64,000 nt of DNA. Origin: Bacillus atrophaeus (GTDB lineage Bacteria; Bacillota; Bacilli; Bacillales; Bacillaceae). The notes under the pieces were generated by a model. That model made no database searches. It saw nothing but the letters and a program-made list of their open reading frames with translations, and was not told the origin of the DNA. The translations under genes were made by a program, and so were the position numbers. Positions 44,697 to 55,316 of this stretch are shown here, one piece after another. Positions within the stretch are counted from its first letter, which is position 1, and each line of letters begins with the position of its first letter. Location of the stretch: positions 88,101 to 152,100 of the forward strand of contig NZ_LSBB01000002.1 of NCBI RefSeq assembly GCF_001584335.1, read 5' to 3'.

Positions 44697-46037
44697 CTAG
44701 ATAATAACAGAAGGAGAAATATGTTCAATCCAAATCACACCGTCATACTGCTCCTTTAATATCATCTCTTCTTCATTGTTCCCCCAGTACAAAGCCGTAC
44801 GCGGAGTATAGATCCATGATGTGCCTTTGCGGTTTTTCGTATGAAGGAAATCGACGAAGGTGTATGGGTGCCGGGCACTTTTGAGTAAGGCTTCCAAGCT
44901 TGTTGGCTGATGCGAGCTATTGACTGGCGCAATGGTGCCGTCATTACCTAAACTCTCACCTGAATACGCATAGATGCCAATGGTATAGGTTTGCTTTTTG
45001 ATACGTTCCGGCAAATAATCACCCATATTGGGACCACTTATTTGGATCCAGTCTTTGATTACCTTTGTGTTTTGCTTGCGCAGGTGGTAGTTATGCCCCC
45101 ACACCATGATTTTTTTATCAGGATATAACTCCTCTGCCACCCACTCCAATTGCTCCGCCATCATCTTGTCGCGCAAAAAGAAAGTCAAATTCTCCATCTG
45201 GTCTGGCTCTGGATATATCTCCAGCTTTTCTCTCATTTCTTGTAAAAGATACGTCTCCATAATCTCCATCCTTAATTGGAGGCTATGTTTTACGATATCA
45301 AGAGACTTTGGGTGGCGGGGATCTTTAAACGCTGAAGAATGGCTGTCAACAAACTTTAATAACTCACTATATTCCTTAACCAACGCTACTTTTTTCTTAT
45401 GAAATTCTTCAAGGGTGCTGCTGTCGGAGACAAGGCTGAAATACTGGTCTTCCGCTTGAGTCAGTTCCTCTGCTTTCGCAGGATCAACTTTTTTAAACAA
45501 ATCATGAACAGACTTGTTGAATTTGCCCGGCATATCTTGAATATCAAAACCGGTCAAAATGAGAGGGTCTCCTTTTTCTTTTTGTTCTTTGATATATTGA
45601 AATAATTCCAGCACATCTTCAGTGTGCCAAACACCAAAAATAGAATCCTTCATTAGGCCCCTGGCAGATAATTGATCCATATTGCGATAAGAGGCATTGG
45701 TGTCGGAAAACCCTGATTCAAATGCAATCACATCATAGCCTAAATGTTCGTGAAGATATTTGATCAGACGGACTTTTGTTTGGTTCATCTCGGCAGCGCC
45801 ATGTGTGGTTTCTCCCAGTTGAACAATTCGTTTATCTTTTAAAACGTTCTTTAAAAATCGCAAATCTTTCTGTGAAGAATCTGACATTTCTATAGGATGC
45901 GCGTTTCGTTTGATCCACCGCTCCCAATGTTTGATATCCTTCTCTCCGGCAGCGGCTTGGACTGAGGCGGTCAAGGGGGTGAACAACAAACAAATACTGA
46001 GCAGCAGCATGGTCACTTTCAATAACGTGCTTTTCAA
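44697..46037 (-). CDS. ybfO: Secreted erythromycin-esterase-like protein YbfO
   Basis: A 446-residue protein with a Sec signal peptide (KSTLLKVTMLLLSICLLF, cleavage near VQA-AAG) and an erythromycin-esterase domain. Motifs: QLGETTHGAAEMNQ and VIAFESGFSDTNAS near the N-terminus, MVWGHNYHLRKQNT in the middle, with the His and Glu residues that form the metal-free active site of EreA/EreB-like enzymes. The start is TTG 46037 behind AAAAAGGAGAG, giving the strain 168 length; a longer reading to 46097 has no such site. The substrate is unknown, and the extracellular location argues against a classical drug-resistance role. Confidence 0.85.
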   Translation of the reverse strand: MKSTLLKVTMLLLSICLLFTPLTASVQAAAGEKDIKHWERWIKRNAHPIEMSDSSQKDLRFLKNVLKDKRIVQLGETTHGAAEMNQTKVRLIKYLHEHLGYDVIAFESGFSDTNASYRNMDQLSARGLMKDSIFGVWHTEDVLELFQYIKEQKEKGDPLILTGFDIQDMPGKFNKSVHDLFKKVDPAKAEELTQAEDQYFSLVSDSSTLEEFHKKKVALVKEYSELLKFVDSHSSAFKDPRHPKSLDIVKHSLQLRMEIMETYLLQEMREKLEIYPEPDQMENLTFFLRDKMMAEQLEWVAEELYPDKKIMVWGHNYHLRKQNTKVIKDWIQISGPNMGDYLPERIKKQTYTIGIYAYSGESLGNDGTIAPVNSSHQPTSLEALLKSARHPYTFVDFLHTKNRKGTSWIYTPRTALYWGNNEEEMILKEQYDGVIWIEHISPSVII

Positions 46038-46113
46038 TTGAAATCTCTCCTTTTTGATCACTCTATCTTCCTCTTTGTTACGAGATAGATATAACAAAAG
46101 TTTCCGTTCCCAA

Positions 46114-46161
46114 ATAAAAAAGCTTGTTGACCTGCCTCAAAAGGCTCGATCAACAAGCTGA
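46114..46161 (-). terminator. Terminator of the S8 protease gene
   Basis: On the minus strand AGCTTGTTGA and TCAACAAGCT flank an 18-base loop and are followed by TTTTTT. Confidence 0.8.
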
Positions 46162-46178
46162 TTCCAATCAAGCTATCT

Positions 46179-48860
46179 TTAACTTTCCACTACCACTTTT
46201 ACCGGTTCACTTTCCTTTTTCGTGGTATCGGTTGCTGTGACGTACAGCACTGTTCCCGCTTTTTGCTTTGCTATCTTCACAGAAAATTTGCCTTTGCTGT
46301 CTGCTTTAGCTGATGCCAATCCTTTTTTCGATTTATCCATCACTTTAATATTGGCATTGGCGCTTGCTTTTCCTGTGACAGCCGTGTCATTTACCGTGAC
46401 TGAGCCGACTTCCGGCTTGGCCGGGGGCTGTCCTTCTTTTACGACTGTCTTTATTGATGTTTCAGCTTTTCCTTTTGTTCCTTTCACATGAAGAACCGCG
46501 TTTTTCTTTTGCAGCGGGATTTTGACTTGATAGGTTCCGTCTGCTCCGGCAGTTGCTGTGCCCAATGTCTTGGTCCCGCTCACCACTTCGATTTTTGTGC
46601 CTTCTTTTGCAGAACCTTTGACCTTTTGCTGATTATCCTTCACCTGATTGACTGCCATATCTAATTCAACCGCGCTTACCGCATGGAACGCGTTCAGACG
46701 CCCGTTGCCTGAGTACCAGTCAATGCCGGGGATTTTCGGATCTGTCATCGGATCACCGTTTTCATCTGTCGGAGCTTCTCCGCCGCCGTCCACACTGTCA
46801 AATGTGATATTATCGGCCGTTTCATCAAGGATTTTTTCAACTTCACTTGGTGTTAAGCTTGGATTTTGAGAAAGCAGCAAACCTGCCGCGGCTGTGACAT
46901 AAGGAGTGGCCATAGAAGTCCCGCTCATGTATGTCACATTTCCGTTTGGAACAAGGCTTGGAATATCTGATCCAGGCGCCGCCAAATCTAATCCTTCGCC
47001 ATAATTAGAGAATTCTGATATGACATCAAGCTTGTTTGTAGCTCCGACGGAAATGGCATAGCGTGATGAAGCTGGATAACCAACTTCCGGCGCGGCTTCA
47101 TTTCCGCTCGCTGCAGCCACTGTGACACCGTGAGACGCCGCATAATTCAAGGCATACTCAAGCACGCGGCTGTATCCGCCGCCAAGGCTTAGGTTAATGA
47201 CTTTCGCACCTTGATCGACCGCATATTTAATTCCCAAAGCAATTTGTTCTGTATCTCCCATTCCTGTAGAATCCAACACTTTTACCGGAATGATCTGTGC
47301 ATGGGCATTCAATCCTGCCATCGAGTAACCGTTATCCTGCTGTGCCGCAATAATGCCGGATACATGTGTGCCGTGCCCTTGATCGTCGAGCGCGTTATCG
47401 TTCCGGCCGACAAAGTTTTTGCCTAAATCTGTACGGACTTTTCCTTTTAAATCAGCTAAAGTGCTGTCGACTCCCGTATCGACAACCGCGATCAGCGTAT
47501 CTTGTAATGTTTTCTTGCCGAGCAGATTTTGCATCGCCTCAAATTTCACATCAGATCCGCTATTTCCGCCATCTTTTCCCGAGTTATGAAGCGGCCATTG
47601 ATGCGGATATTGAACATCGTTAGAAAGGCTGCGATAGGTTTGCACAGGCTCCGCAAATTCAACACCCGGCATGTTGGACAGCTTCTCCGCCGTGCTTTCT
47701 GCTTGAGCTTTAAATGTGCCGTCAGACTCTTTTTCACCTTTGATATCCAGTGAATACATATCATCAAACAGCTCATCGCTCTTATCCGGGCTGGATACCT
47801 CATTTGATTGTATGCCGTAGCCCTTCATGCTTTTTTGCAGAGAGCTCAGTCTTTTTCCATGCTTCATTTTGACAATGACTTTACTCGTTTGGCCGGCGCT
47901 TTCCGGCGCGAGCTTTTGTTTGGAAATCAAATAGCCTGACGATTTCCCTTCAAGGCTTGTTAATCCGATCTTTTCAGCCTGTTTTTCCATGTCTTCTTTT
48001 ATAAAGTCAGGCACAGATTGCAGGGTCATTTTGTAGAGGCTGTTGATCGCTTTTTGTTCTTTTTCTGTTACTGTATGTGAGCTGTTTGCGCCGTTTTCCG
48101 CCACGTCTTTAAAGAGCGGCTTTAACGTCACAAGGTTCTGATAAACAGCGTTTCGGTCATCCTTGTTTGCAACCAGATGGGAGACAAGGAATGGTGCTGT
48201 TTTATAGTATAGCCCTGACAGCTTCTTGCCCTCCTCCGTCTTGTTCAGCCATTGGTCTCGAATGGTGCGCAGCTGTGACAGGATCGTCTTTCCTGACTTT
48301 TTTTGATCCACACTCAGTTCAACCGGGCACTCTTCCTGAGAAGCCGCCTCTTGATCTGATGGCTGAATTGTGATCCCGTCATAGCCGATCGTATATGTCG
48401 CTTTTCCCGGTGCTTCGGATTGCACCTCGCCTTCTGGAGGTTCTTCTTCACCGAGATATTCCACTTTTATGTAGTAAGGCCCTTCCCACGCATGGGGAAC
48501 GTTGACTTCAGCCTTCTGTTCCGCGGCCGTGCTCACTCGATATTGATCAAAAGTGTCATCTTGCTTCGCCTTTTCTTTACTGGAGTAAACAGAAACTGCC
48601 AGAAGCTCATTGCTCTTTACTTTCAGCTTCATGTGAGAATCCTTGGAGATTTCCTCTTTTGAAGGAGATATTTTATACCATTGTGACTGCTCAGGTTTTT
48701 CTAGTGTTCCCTCTGCTTCTTTGCCTTTGTTCAGGCTGACTGCTTGGTCGATTCCATTTTCCGCAGCGGCTTTGCTTGCTTTAGCAGGCATAAACAAGCC
48801 GAATAGCAGCATACCTGTAAGAACCAATACCAAAAGCGGACTGATTTTCTGATTTTTCAT
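46179..48860 (-). CDS. Large secreted subtilisin-like (S8) protease with Ig-like repeats
   Basis: An 893-residue secreted protease. Order of parts: Sec signal peptide (about 1-33); beta-rich N-terminal domain resembling a pre-peptidase domain (40-165); helical region (190-310); propeptide-like segment (about 325-420) with VIVKMKHGK and MPGVEFAEPVQTYR; catalytic domain with Asp near 460 (VVDTGVDS), His near 496 (HGTHVSGI), Asn in AASGNEA and Ser near 648 (GTSMATPY); then two bacterial Ig-like repeats (about 740-893) of the KGSAKEGTKIEV and GKASANANIKV kind, lacking an LPXTG anchor. It differs from Epr, Vpr and Bpr in layout. Its ribosome-binding site lies in a hairpin. I know no equivalent here in strain 168. 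Confidence 0.9.
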   Translation of the reverse strand: MKNQKISPLLVLVLTGMLLFGLFMPAKASKAAAENGIDQAVSLNKGKEAEGTLEKPEQSQWYKISPSKEEISKDSHMKLKVKSNELLAVSVYSSKEKAKQDDTFDQYRVSTAAEQKAEVNVPHAWEGPYYIKVEYLGEEEPPEGEVQSEAPGKATYTIGYDGITIQPSDQEAASQEECPVELSVDQKKSGKTILSQLRTIRDQWLNKTEEGKKLSGLYYKTAPFLVSHLVANKDDRNAVYQNLVTLKPLFKDVAENGANSSHTVTEKEQKAINSLYKMTLQSVPDFIKEDMEKQAEKIGLTSLEGKSSGYLISKQKLAPESAGQTSKVIVKMKHGKRLSSLQKSMKGYGIQSNEVSSPDKSDELFDDMYSLDIKGEKESDGTFKAQAESTAEKLSNMPGVEFAEPVQTYRSLSNDVQYPHQWPLHNSGKDGGNSGSDVKFEAMQNLLGKKTLQDTLIAVVDTGVDSTLADLKGKVRTDLGKNFVGRNDNALDDQGHGTHVSGIIAAQQDNGYSMAGLNAHAQIIPVKVLDSTGMGDTEQIALGIKYAVDQGAKVINLSLGGGYSRVLEYALNYAASHGVTVAAASGNEAAPEVGYPASSRYAISVGATNKLDVISEFSNYGEGLDLAAPGSDIPSLVPNGNVTYMSGTSMATPYVTAAAGLLLSQNPSLTPSEVEKILDETADNITFDSVDGGGEAPTDENGDPMTDPKIPGIDWYSGNGRLNAFHAVSAVELDMAVNQVKDNQQKVKGSAKEGTKIEVVSGTKTLGTATAGADGTYQVKIPLQKKNAVLHVKGTKGKAETSIKTVVKEGQPPAKPEVGSVTVNDTAVTGKASANANIKVMDKSKKGLASAKADSKGKFSVKIAKQKAGTVLYVTATDTTKKESEPVKVVVES

Positions 48861-48862
48861 TT

Positions 48863-48901
48863 GATAACCTCCTGAAAAATTGAATCTTTTAGCAGGTTAT
48901 C
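48863..48901 (-). promoter_or_regulatory. Hairpin covering the protease ribosome-binding site
   Basis: On the minus strand GATAACCT in the leader pairs with AGGTTATC, which contains part of AGGAGG just before ATG 48860. The pairing would hide the ribosome-binding site. Confidence 0.6.
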
Positions 48902-49108
48902 ATGAATGCAAATACGCCTTAAACAGTAAATAGGACTAGTTTCGAATTGAAGAATAGAGCAGTTTTTTCAAGAGAATCGGGATTCTATGATGGTTTTGTA
49001 ATCTAATCAGTCTATAATTTATACTGAAAGATAGATAGAAAAAAACACGTTTATAGGACCTGAGAAATCCGAATCTTACATAAAAATTTATGTAAAAAGC
49101 GCCTCGTT

Positions 49109-49390
49109 TTATTTTTCTCGCATAACCTGCTGAAAATAAAAGCGATACGTATTCCGCAAAAACGTCTCGATAGGTAATTGCACCTCTTGCCGGTACTTAC
49201 CTATGATAAACGGAAAACGTTTCATTCCTTTTTGCCGCAGCTCATCTGCTTTTTCCGGTTCATTTTCTTTTACAAGCTCACCAATGAGAGTCTCTACAAC
49301 CGGCCAGCACGCTACCCGAAGGTTCAGGAGGGCTTCGTGATCCCCCGTATGCTGAAAATGCTGTATCCAGTTCATCAGTTGTTCTTCCAT
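49109..49390 (-). CDS. ybfN: Small soluble protein YbfN
   Basis: A 93-residue acidic/basic helical protein without signal or membrane segments (MNWIQHFQHTGDHEALLNLR at the start, YRFYFQQVMREK at the end). ATG 49390, eight bases after AAGGGG, is preferred over an upstream GTG and ATG that lie on or next to that site. Position between the ybfO region and psd matches ybfN in strain 168. Function is unknown. Confidence 0.7.
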   Translation of the reverse strand: MEEQLMNWIQHFQHTGDHEALLNLRVACWPVVETLIGELVKENEPEKADELRQKGMKRFPFIIGKYRQEVQLPIETFLRNTYRFYFQQVMREK

Positions 49391-51085
<1,695 letters not shown>

Positions 51086-51089
51086 AAGC

Positions 51090-51130
51090 AAAAAAGCGCC
51101 GGGCTTATCAAAAGCCGGCGCCTCTTTATT
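51090..51130 (+). terminator. Bidirectional terminator between gdhA and psd
   Basis: GCGCCGGC-type stem (AAAAGCGCCGGGC with GCCGGCGCCTCTTT) around a nine-base loop between convergent genes. Confidence 0.85.
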
Positions 51131-51924
51131 TATTTCACGTAGCCAATTGCCTGTCCCACTTGCACTTCCCGTCCTTCTGTCAGATCAGCGGCCGGCTCAA
51201 AAGCATGTTTTTCAAAAATTAAAATGACTGTCGAGCCAAACGAAAAATACCCCAGTTCCTCTCCCAGTTTCAAATGATCCTTGGCACTGGTTTGCACAAT
51301 GGTATTAATATTCATCGCTCCCACAGGAATCATCAGCATTTTCTGCCTCTCTCCAGTAAGCTCATACACGTACCGATAATTTTTAGAAAGCACATCCTTG
51401 CCATACGTCAGACCTAATTGGTTCACCGGATATGATCGCTTCCCAAGCTCCGCTAACTTTTGATAAGTACAGCTGATCGGGGAGTGAAACCGATGATAAT
51501 GTCTGGGACTCAAATACAGAACCGCAAAATAGCCGCCGTTGTAATTGTGTTCCATACTATTAAATCCGGTCAGCTCAGCGAATGAATAATCCTTCCCTTT
51601 CACTCTGTATGTCTGATTCGAATTGATTTTCCCCACCGTCTGAACCACACCGTCAACAGGGCTGACAACGGCGTTTTCCTCTTGAGCAACAGGCCGAAGC
51701 TCTAGATTAATATTACGTATAAATAAGGCTGAGAGCGTCTCGTATTCAGCCGCAGACCCATTTACGTCATTCCAGTTAATATGATAATACTTTGAAAATA
51801 ACGGTATCATCGGTTTGCTCATTTTCGATTCACAAAAACGCTTTAATAGCCTGGAGGTTAAAGGATTATTTGTCAGTTCAATGAATGATCGGTAAAAAAT
51901 CTTTAAGGCTGCATGTTTAAACAT
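51130..51924 (-). CDS. psd: Phosphatidylserine decarboxylase
   Basis: A 264-residue membrane-associated proenzyme that makes phosphatidylethanolamine from phosphatidylserine. The self-cleavage site is the Gly-Ser-Thr in YFSFGSTVILIFEK; cleavage gives the pyruvoyl group at the Ser. Asp and His of the processing triad lie in VVSPVDGVVQTVG and FHSPISCTYQKL. It is the last gene of pssA-ybfM-psd and overlaps ybfM by eight bases. Confidence 0.95.
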   Translation of the reverse strand: MFKHAALKIFYRSFIELTNNPLTSRLLKRFCESKMSKPMIPLFSKYYHINWNDVNGSAAEYETLSALFIRNINLELRPVAQEENAVVSPVDGVVQTVGKINSNQTYRVKGKDYSFAELTGFNSMEHNYNGGYFAVLYLSPRHYHRFHSPISCTYQKLAELGKRSYPVNQLGLTYGKDVLSKNYRYVYELTGERQKMLMIPVGAMNINTIVQTSAKDHLKLGEELGYFSFGSTVILIFEKHAFEPAADLTEGREVQVGQAIGYVK

Positions 51925-52405
51925 TGATAACTCCTATACACTTTCCGATAGTAATAAAAATAAAACACCACAAAAAAGCGCCAATCGCCGCAAATGAAAG
52001 ATACGTTTTAAATTCCATTTTGCCAATTCCGGAGAAGTAACAGGTCACATGTCTGACACCCGGAATAAAATAACCCAAAATAATCGAGTACGGACCGTAT
52101 TTCTTCATCCATCTTTCCACTTTCACCATTCTTTTTTCTTTCAGCCCAACCCATTTCCCATACTTGTCTATGAACGGGCGCCCCGCTTTTTTGCCGATAA
52201 AATAACTGATAATCATCCCTGCCAGCGCGCCGAAAAAGCTGCATAACAGGGCAAGTTCATAATTTAATACATCACTGTTCGTAAAATATCCAACGACCGT
52301 CATCATCACCTCATCAGGAATCGGCAAGCCGACAATCCCTAACGTCAGCATAAAAAAAATGGCAATGTAGCCATATTGAGATAACAGATCTTGGACTAAC
52401 TCCAT
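51917..52405 (-). CDS. ybfM: DedA-family membrane protein YbfM
   Basis: A 162-residue DedA/SNARE-associated-family protein. The hallmarks are GLPIPDEVMMTVVGY near the N-terminus with the conserved acidic residue, ISYFIGKKAGRPF and GYFIPGVRHVTCYFSG with the conserved Arg. DedA proteins include undecaprenyl-phosphate and phosphatidylethanolamine flippases; its place between the two genes that make phosphatidylethanolamine makes a lipid-flipping role attractive. It overlaps pssA by ten bases and psd by eight. Confidence 0.9.
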   Translation of the reverse strand: MELVQDLLSQYGYIAIFFMLTLGIVGLPIPDEVMMTVVGYFTNSDVLNYELALLCSFFGALAGMIISYFIGKKAGRPFIDKYGKWVGLKEKRMVKVERWMKKYGPYSIILGYFIPGVRHVTCYFSGIGKMEFKTYLSFAAIGAFLWCFIFITIGKCIGVINV

Positions 52406-52929
52406 CTTCTTCTCTCCAAATTTTCAGCTGCATGTTTTTTAAAATGAGGGAATTTTACTCTGCTGACCATTAAGTAAGACAGTATGCATGTACCCAGCAC
52501 CAGCAATATTGAATTGTTAATAAAACTTAAAATCGTTAAACACATTCCCGCAAAGGGAATCGGCATACCAATAAATGTCGGCAATTTACTTTGCTCCACA
52601 TTAAATTTCGATAGACGAATCATCCCGCAGACGCTGTACGCCAAGGCACAAAAAATGCCGAGAAACGGCAGCGTATACAGTGACACAGAATAGGCCAGCA
52701 TTGACGGCGCCACTCCAAACGTCACCAGATCGGCAAAGGAATCCAGCTCCCTGCCGACATCCGAAACGGCATTCAGTTTTCGAGCTGCCATACCGTCAAA
52801 AAAATCAAGAAACATACCGGTAAAAATGAATATGACTGCTGAATGAATGTTATGAAACAATAGGGAATGAATAGCTAAAAGCCCGCAAATAAAATTTCCA
52901 ATTGTAATCATACTAGGTATATAATTCAC
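52396..52929 (-). CDS. pssA: CDP-diacylglycerol-serine O-phosphatidyltransferase
   Basis: A 177-residue integral membrane enzyme that makes phosphatidylserine from CDP-diacylglycerol and serine. The CDP-alcohol phosphotransferase motif, D-G-x2-A-R-x8-G-x3-D-x3-D, is seen in FFDGMAARKLNAVSDVGRELDSFAD. The start is GTG 52929 with GGAGGTG about 12 bases upstream. It heads the pssA-ybfM-psd operon, which in B. subtilis is transcribed by sigma-X to change surface charge; I do not see a clear sigma-X promoter here. Confidence 0.94.
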   Translation of the reverse strand: MNYIPSMITIGNFICGLLAIHSLLFHNIHSAVIFIFTGMFLDFFDGMAARKLNAVSDVGRELDSFADLVTFGVAPSMLAYSVSLYTLPFLGIFCALAYSVCGMIRLSKFNVEQSKLPTFIGMPIPFAGMCLTILSFINNSILLVLGTCILSYLMVSRVKFPHFKKHAAENLERRRWS

Positions 52930-53194
52930 AGTTTATCCACACCTCCGCTAAAAGAAACCGTTTTATATAAAGCCTTTGATCCTGAATATTTCAAAAGAAG
53001 GCAATTGGTTCATAAAAAAGCTTAAATTTATGGAATTCAATTACTTTCATAGAGACTCATGAAAATACACACACCAAATTCTTTCATTATACTACATTTA
53101 TTAGGATTTGGACAAGGGCAGTCTCTCATTCCGCATACCTATTGACCAATCTTTCTTACAATCTATAACACTCTCTGGCGCGTTAAAGGGGAAA

Positions 53195-54067
53195 TCATTC
53201 CCCCAAAAACGCTAAAACACGTTTATTGACGTACTCAGGCTGCTCCATTGTTAGTACATGGCCCGCCCCTTTCACCATTTCTGTTTCAATATGGGGAACC
53301 AGTGCCGCAGCCCGCCGCAAAGCCAATTCTTGATCAAAAACCACCTCATATTCCCCGGTCATCAACAGCATCGGGACCGTTACCGATTTTAATTCCTGAT
53401 CAGAAAACACATATGGAAATCCATTTTCTTTCGGCTTCAGTCCTCTTTGCGGATTCTGCCACATGATCCCCGCTTGAAACTGCTTTTCAAAGGCGGGATG
53501 CAAATCAAACCGATCCGCCATCATCCATTGTAAAAACGCTTCAACTCCGTCAGGCTGAGCGAGGCCCATTGAATATTTGTAAAAGTCAGGGTGAAACGGT
53601 ATAAATGCCTCAGCCGGACTCATGATGACAGCGCGCTCTACTCGCTCAGGTGCTTCCATGACAAAATTCACAGCATGAAGCCCGCCTAGCGAAAGCCCCG
53701 CAACATGAGCCTTTTCTAATCCGAGACAATCAAACACCTCCGATAACCAGACGGCATAATCTGCCCTTGTATTGCAAGGCTTTTCAGGCATGCTTTTATT
53801 CTTATCACCTATGATATCAACCGCATACGTCCGATAGCGGCTGCTCCAATCCGCTATATTCGGATACCACATCACCGAGCTGAACAAAGCGCCGTGCAGC
53901 AATATAAGCGGCGGTGCATCCTTTGGACCGCTTGCTATAATATGAGTTTGGCCGAAACTTGTAGAGACATGGAAAGTGTCATATGCCACCGGCCACAAAG
54001 AAAGACTCTCATCATAAGCTTGATAAAAACGCGCACCGCTTTTACTTGTGATTTTATTATGTGACAT
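53195..54067 (-). CDS. ybfK: Carboxylesterase YbfK (alpha/beta hydrolase)
   Basis: A 290-residue cytosolic alpha/beta hydrolase. The oxyanion segment is LILLHGALFSS, the nucleophile Ser lies in VAGLSLGGLHAV, the acid in LLMTGEYEVVFDQ and the His in VKGAGHVLTMEQ. YbfK of B. subtilis is a carboxylesterase active on short acyl esters. ATG 54067 follows AAAGGGGAATTTCA. It is monocistronic. Confidence 0.88.
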   Translation of the reverse strand: MSHNKITSKSGARFYQAYDESLSLWPVAYDTFHVSTSFGQTHIIASGPKDAPPLILLHGALFSSVMWYPNIADWSSRYRTYAVDIIGDKNKSMPEKPCNTRADYAVWLSEVFDCLGLEKAHVAGLSLGGLHAVNFVMEAPERVERAVIMSPAEAFIPFHPDFYKYSMGLAQPDGVEAFLQWMMADRFDLHPAFEKQFQAGIMWQNPQRGLKPKENGFPYVFSDQELKSVTVPMLLMTGEYEVVFDQELALRRAAALVPHIETEMVKGAGHVLTMEQPEYVNKRVLAFLGE

Positions 54068-54503
54068 TGAAATTCCCCTTTCATTTATAAAAGAATTCGA
54101 AATGCTAATGCAGGAGACACAATGTTACCCGCAGTATGCATGAAAATACTTATGTACATATTTTTCTTCATTGGAAGTAAAACCGGCAGCCCCGAAAATA
54201 GGTTTCTTCAATAATAAACGGCTTCCAATTCCCTTAATAAAATAGCTGCTATGTAAAGCGCAAGATTGACCCAGAGCGAGTGCTGCTCTAATCTCTCACG
54301 ATTTCATATAAGAAAATATACCCAGTTATTATCTCATATTCGCTTTTTCCGGTATATAGTCTTCTAATATAGATTAAAAACATTACGAAACGTTTCAATC
54401 TGATTACAAATTGGAAAATTACGCCCAAATGGTTTCTTTTTCACTCAAGATCATTTAGAATGCGCACTAGATCATTTTATTGATTGATGAAAGGAGATAC
54501 ACG
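54068..54503. other. Intergenic region between ybfK and the SurA-like gene
   Basis: About 435 bases. It contains a stop-free minus-strand stretch (54125-54295, listed separately), the palindrome GAAACGTTTC near 54388, and presumably the promoter of the lipoprotein gene, which I cannot place with confidence. Confidence 0.45.
54125..54295 (-). pseudogene. Possible gene relic, unknown
   Basis: The minus strand has 56 sense codons ending at TAA 54125 and bounded upstream by an in-frame TGA (54296-54298). It reads protein-like sequence, for example LHSSYFIKGIGSRLLLKK, then GFTSNEEKYVHKYFHAYCG at the end. There is no usual start codon or ribosome-binding site, so it could be the 3' end of a decayed gene. 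I do not recognise the family. Confidence 0.3.
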
Positions 54504-55277
54504 ATGAAATCATTGATGTCCCCTCTATTAATAGGTGCAATGGCATTGGCTCTAACAGCTTGCGGATCAAATGACGAAGGAAAAAAAGAAGCAAACGCTG
54601 CGGATCAAACAAAATCAGCTCAGACTGAACAGCAGCAGGATCAGGCAAAGCAGATGGAAGCCATGCAGAAAAAGCTGGATAAGCAAAAAACAGACGATAA
54701 GAAAACCGTTGCCGTTGTCAATAATGAAAAACTGACGGGCAGTGACTATAACAGCGTGCTGACGTCCGCGCAAACGCAATATCAGCAAAGCGGGCAGGAC
54801 CCGACTTCAAAAGATGCAGCAAAGCAAATCAAGAAACAAACCATCAACAGCCTCGTCGGGCAGACACTTCTGCTTCAAGAGGCCAATAAAAAAGGCTACA
54901 AAGCATCTGATAAAGAAGTCGACAAACAACTCGCCGAAAGCAAAAAACAGTACAAAAGCGATAAAGAATTTAACGCTGCCCTTAAAAAGGCAGGTTTGAA
55001 TACAACGAAACTGAAATCAGAACTGGCGGACAACATTAAATACGAAAAATATGTCGAAAAAGAAGTACCGAAAGATAAAGTAACCGATAAAGAAGTGAAA
55101 GACTATTATGATCAATACGCCGCCAAGCAAGGTAGCAGCGAAGGTCAAAAGCTTCCAAAGCTGTCTGAGGTAAAAACGCAGATCAAGCAGCAGCTTGAGC
55201 AGCAAAAGCAACAGGAAAAGCTTGTGAAACAAGTGGAAAAACTCAAGAAAAACGCGAAAGTGGAAATTAAAATATAA
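54504..55277 (+). CDS. SurA/PrsA-like chaperone lipoprotein without PPIase domain
   Basis: A 257-residue lipoprotein: signal peptide with lipobox LTAC (Cys19), a Gln/Lys-rich linker (about 20-65), then a SurA-N-like chaperone domain. The domain opens VAVVNNEKLTGSDYNSVLTSA and includes INSLVGQTLLLQEANKKGYKAS and KEVPKDKVTDKEVKDYYDQYAAK (partly quoted). The parvulin-type isomerase domain of PrsA is missing; the sequence passes directly to a Lys/Gln-rich C-terminal helix. It probably helps fold exported proteins as a holdase; that is inference. ATG 54504 follows AAAGGAGATACACG. Confidence 0.82.
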   Translation: MKSLMSPLLIGAMALALTACGSNDEGKKEANAADQTKSAQTEQQQDQAKQMEAMQKKLDKQKTDDKKTVAVVNNEKLTGSDYNSVLTSAQTQYQQSGQDPTSKDAAKQIKKQTINSLVGQTLLLQEANKKGYKASDKEVDKQLAESKKQYKSDKEFNAALKKAGLNTTKLKSELADNIKYEKYVEKEVPKDKVTDKEVKDYYDQYAAKQGSSEGQKLPKLSEVKTQIKQQLEQQKQQEKLVKQVEKLKKNAKVEIKI

Positions 55278-55279
55278 GA

Positions 55280-55314
55280 AAAAAGGCGGTTCCCTTGGGA
55301 AACCGCCTTTTTTC
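55280..55314 (+). terminator. Bidirectional terminator between the SurA-like gene and purT
   Basis: AAAAAAGGCGGTT pairs with AACCGCCTTTTTT between convergent genes. Confidence 0.9.
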
Positions 55315-55316
55315 AA

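Noticed and set aside
52930..53100. Sigma-X promoter expected before pssA
   Set aside because: Neither a TGTAAC-like -35 nor a CGAC-like -10 at proper distance could be found.
54384..54400. GAAACGTTTC palindrome as cre or ECF promoter
   Set aside because: It lacks the central spacing of cre, and no -10 partner of an ECF promoter is found at 16 bases.
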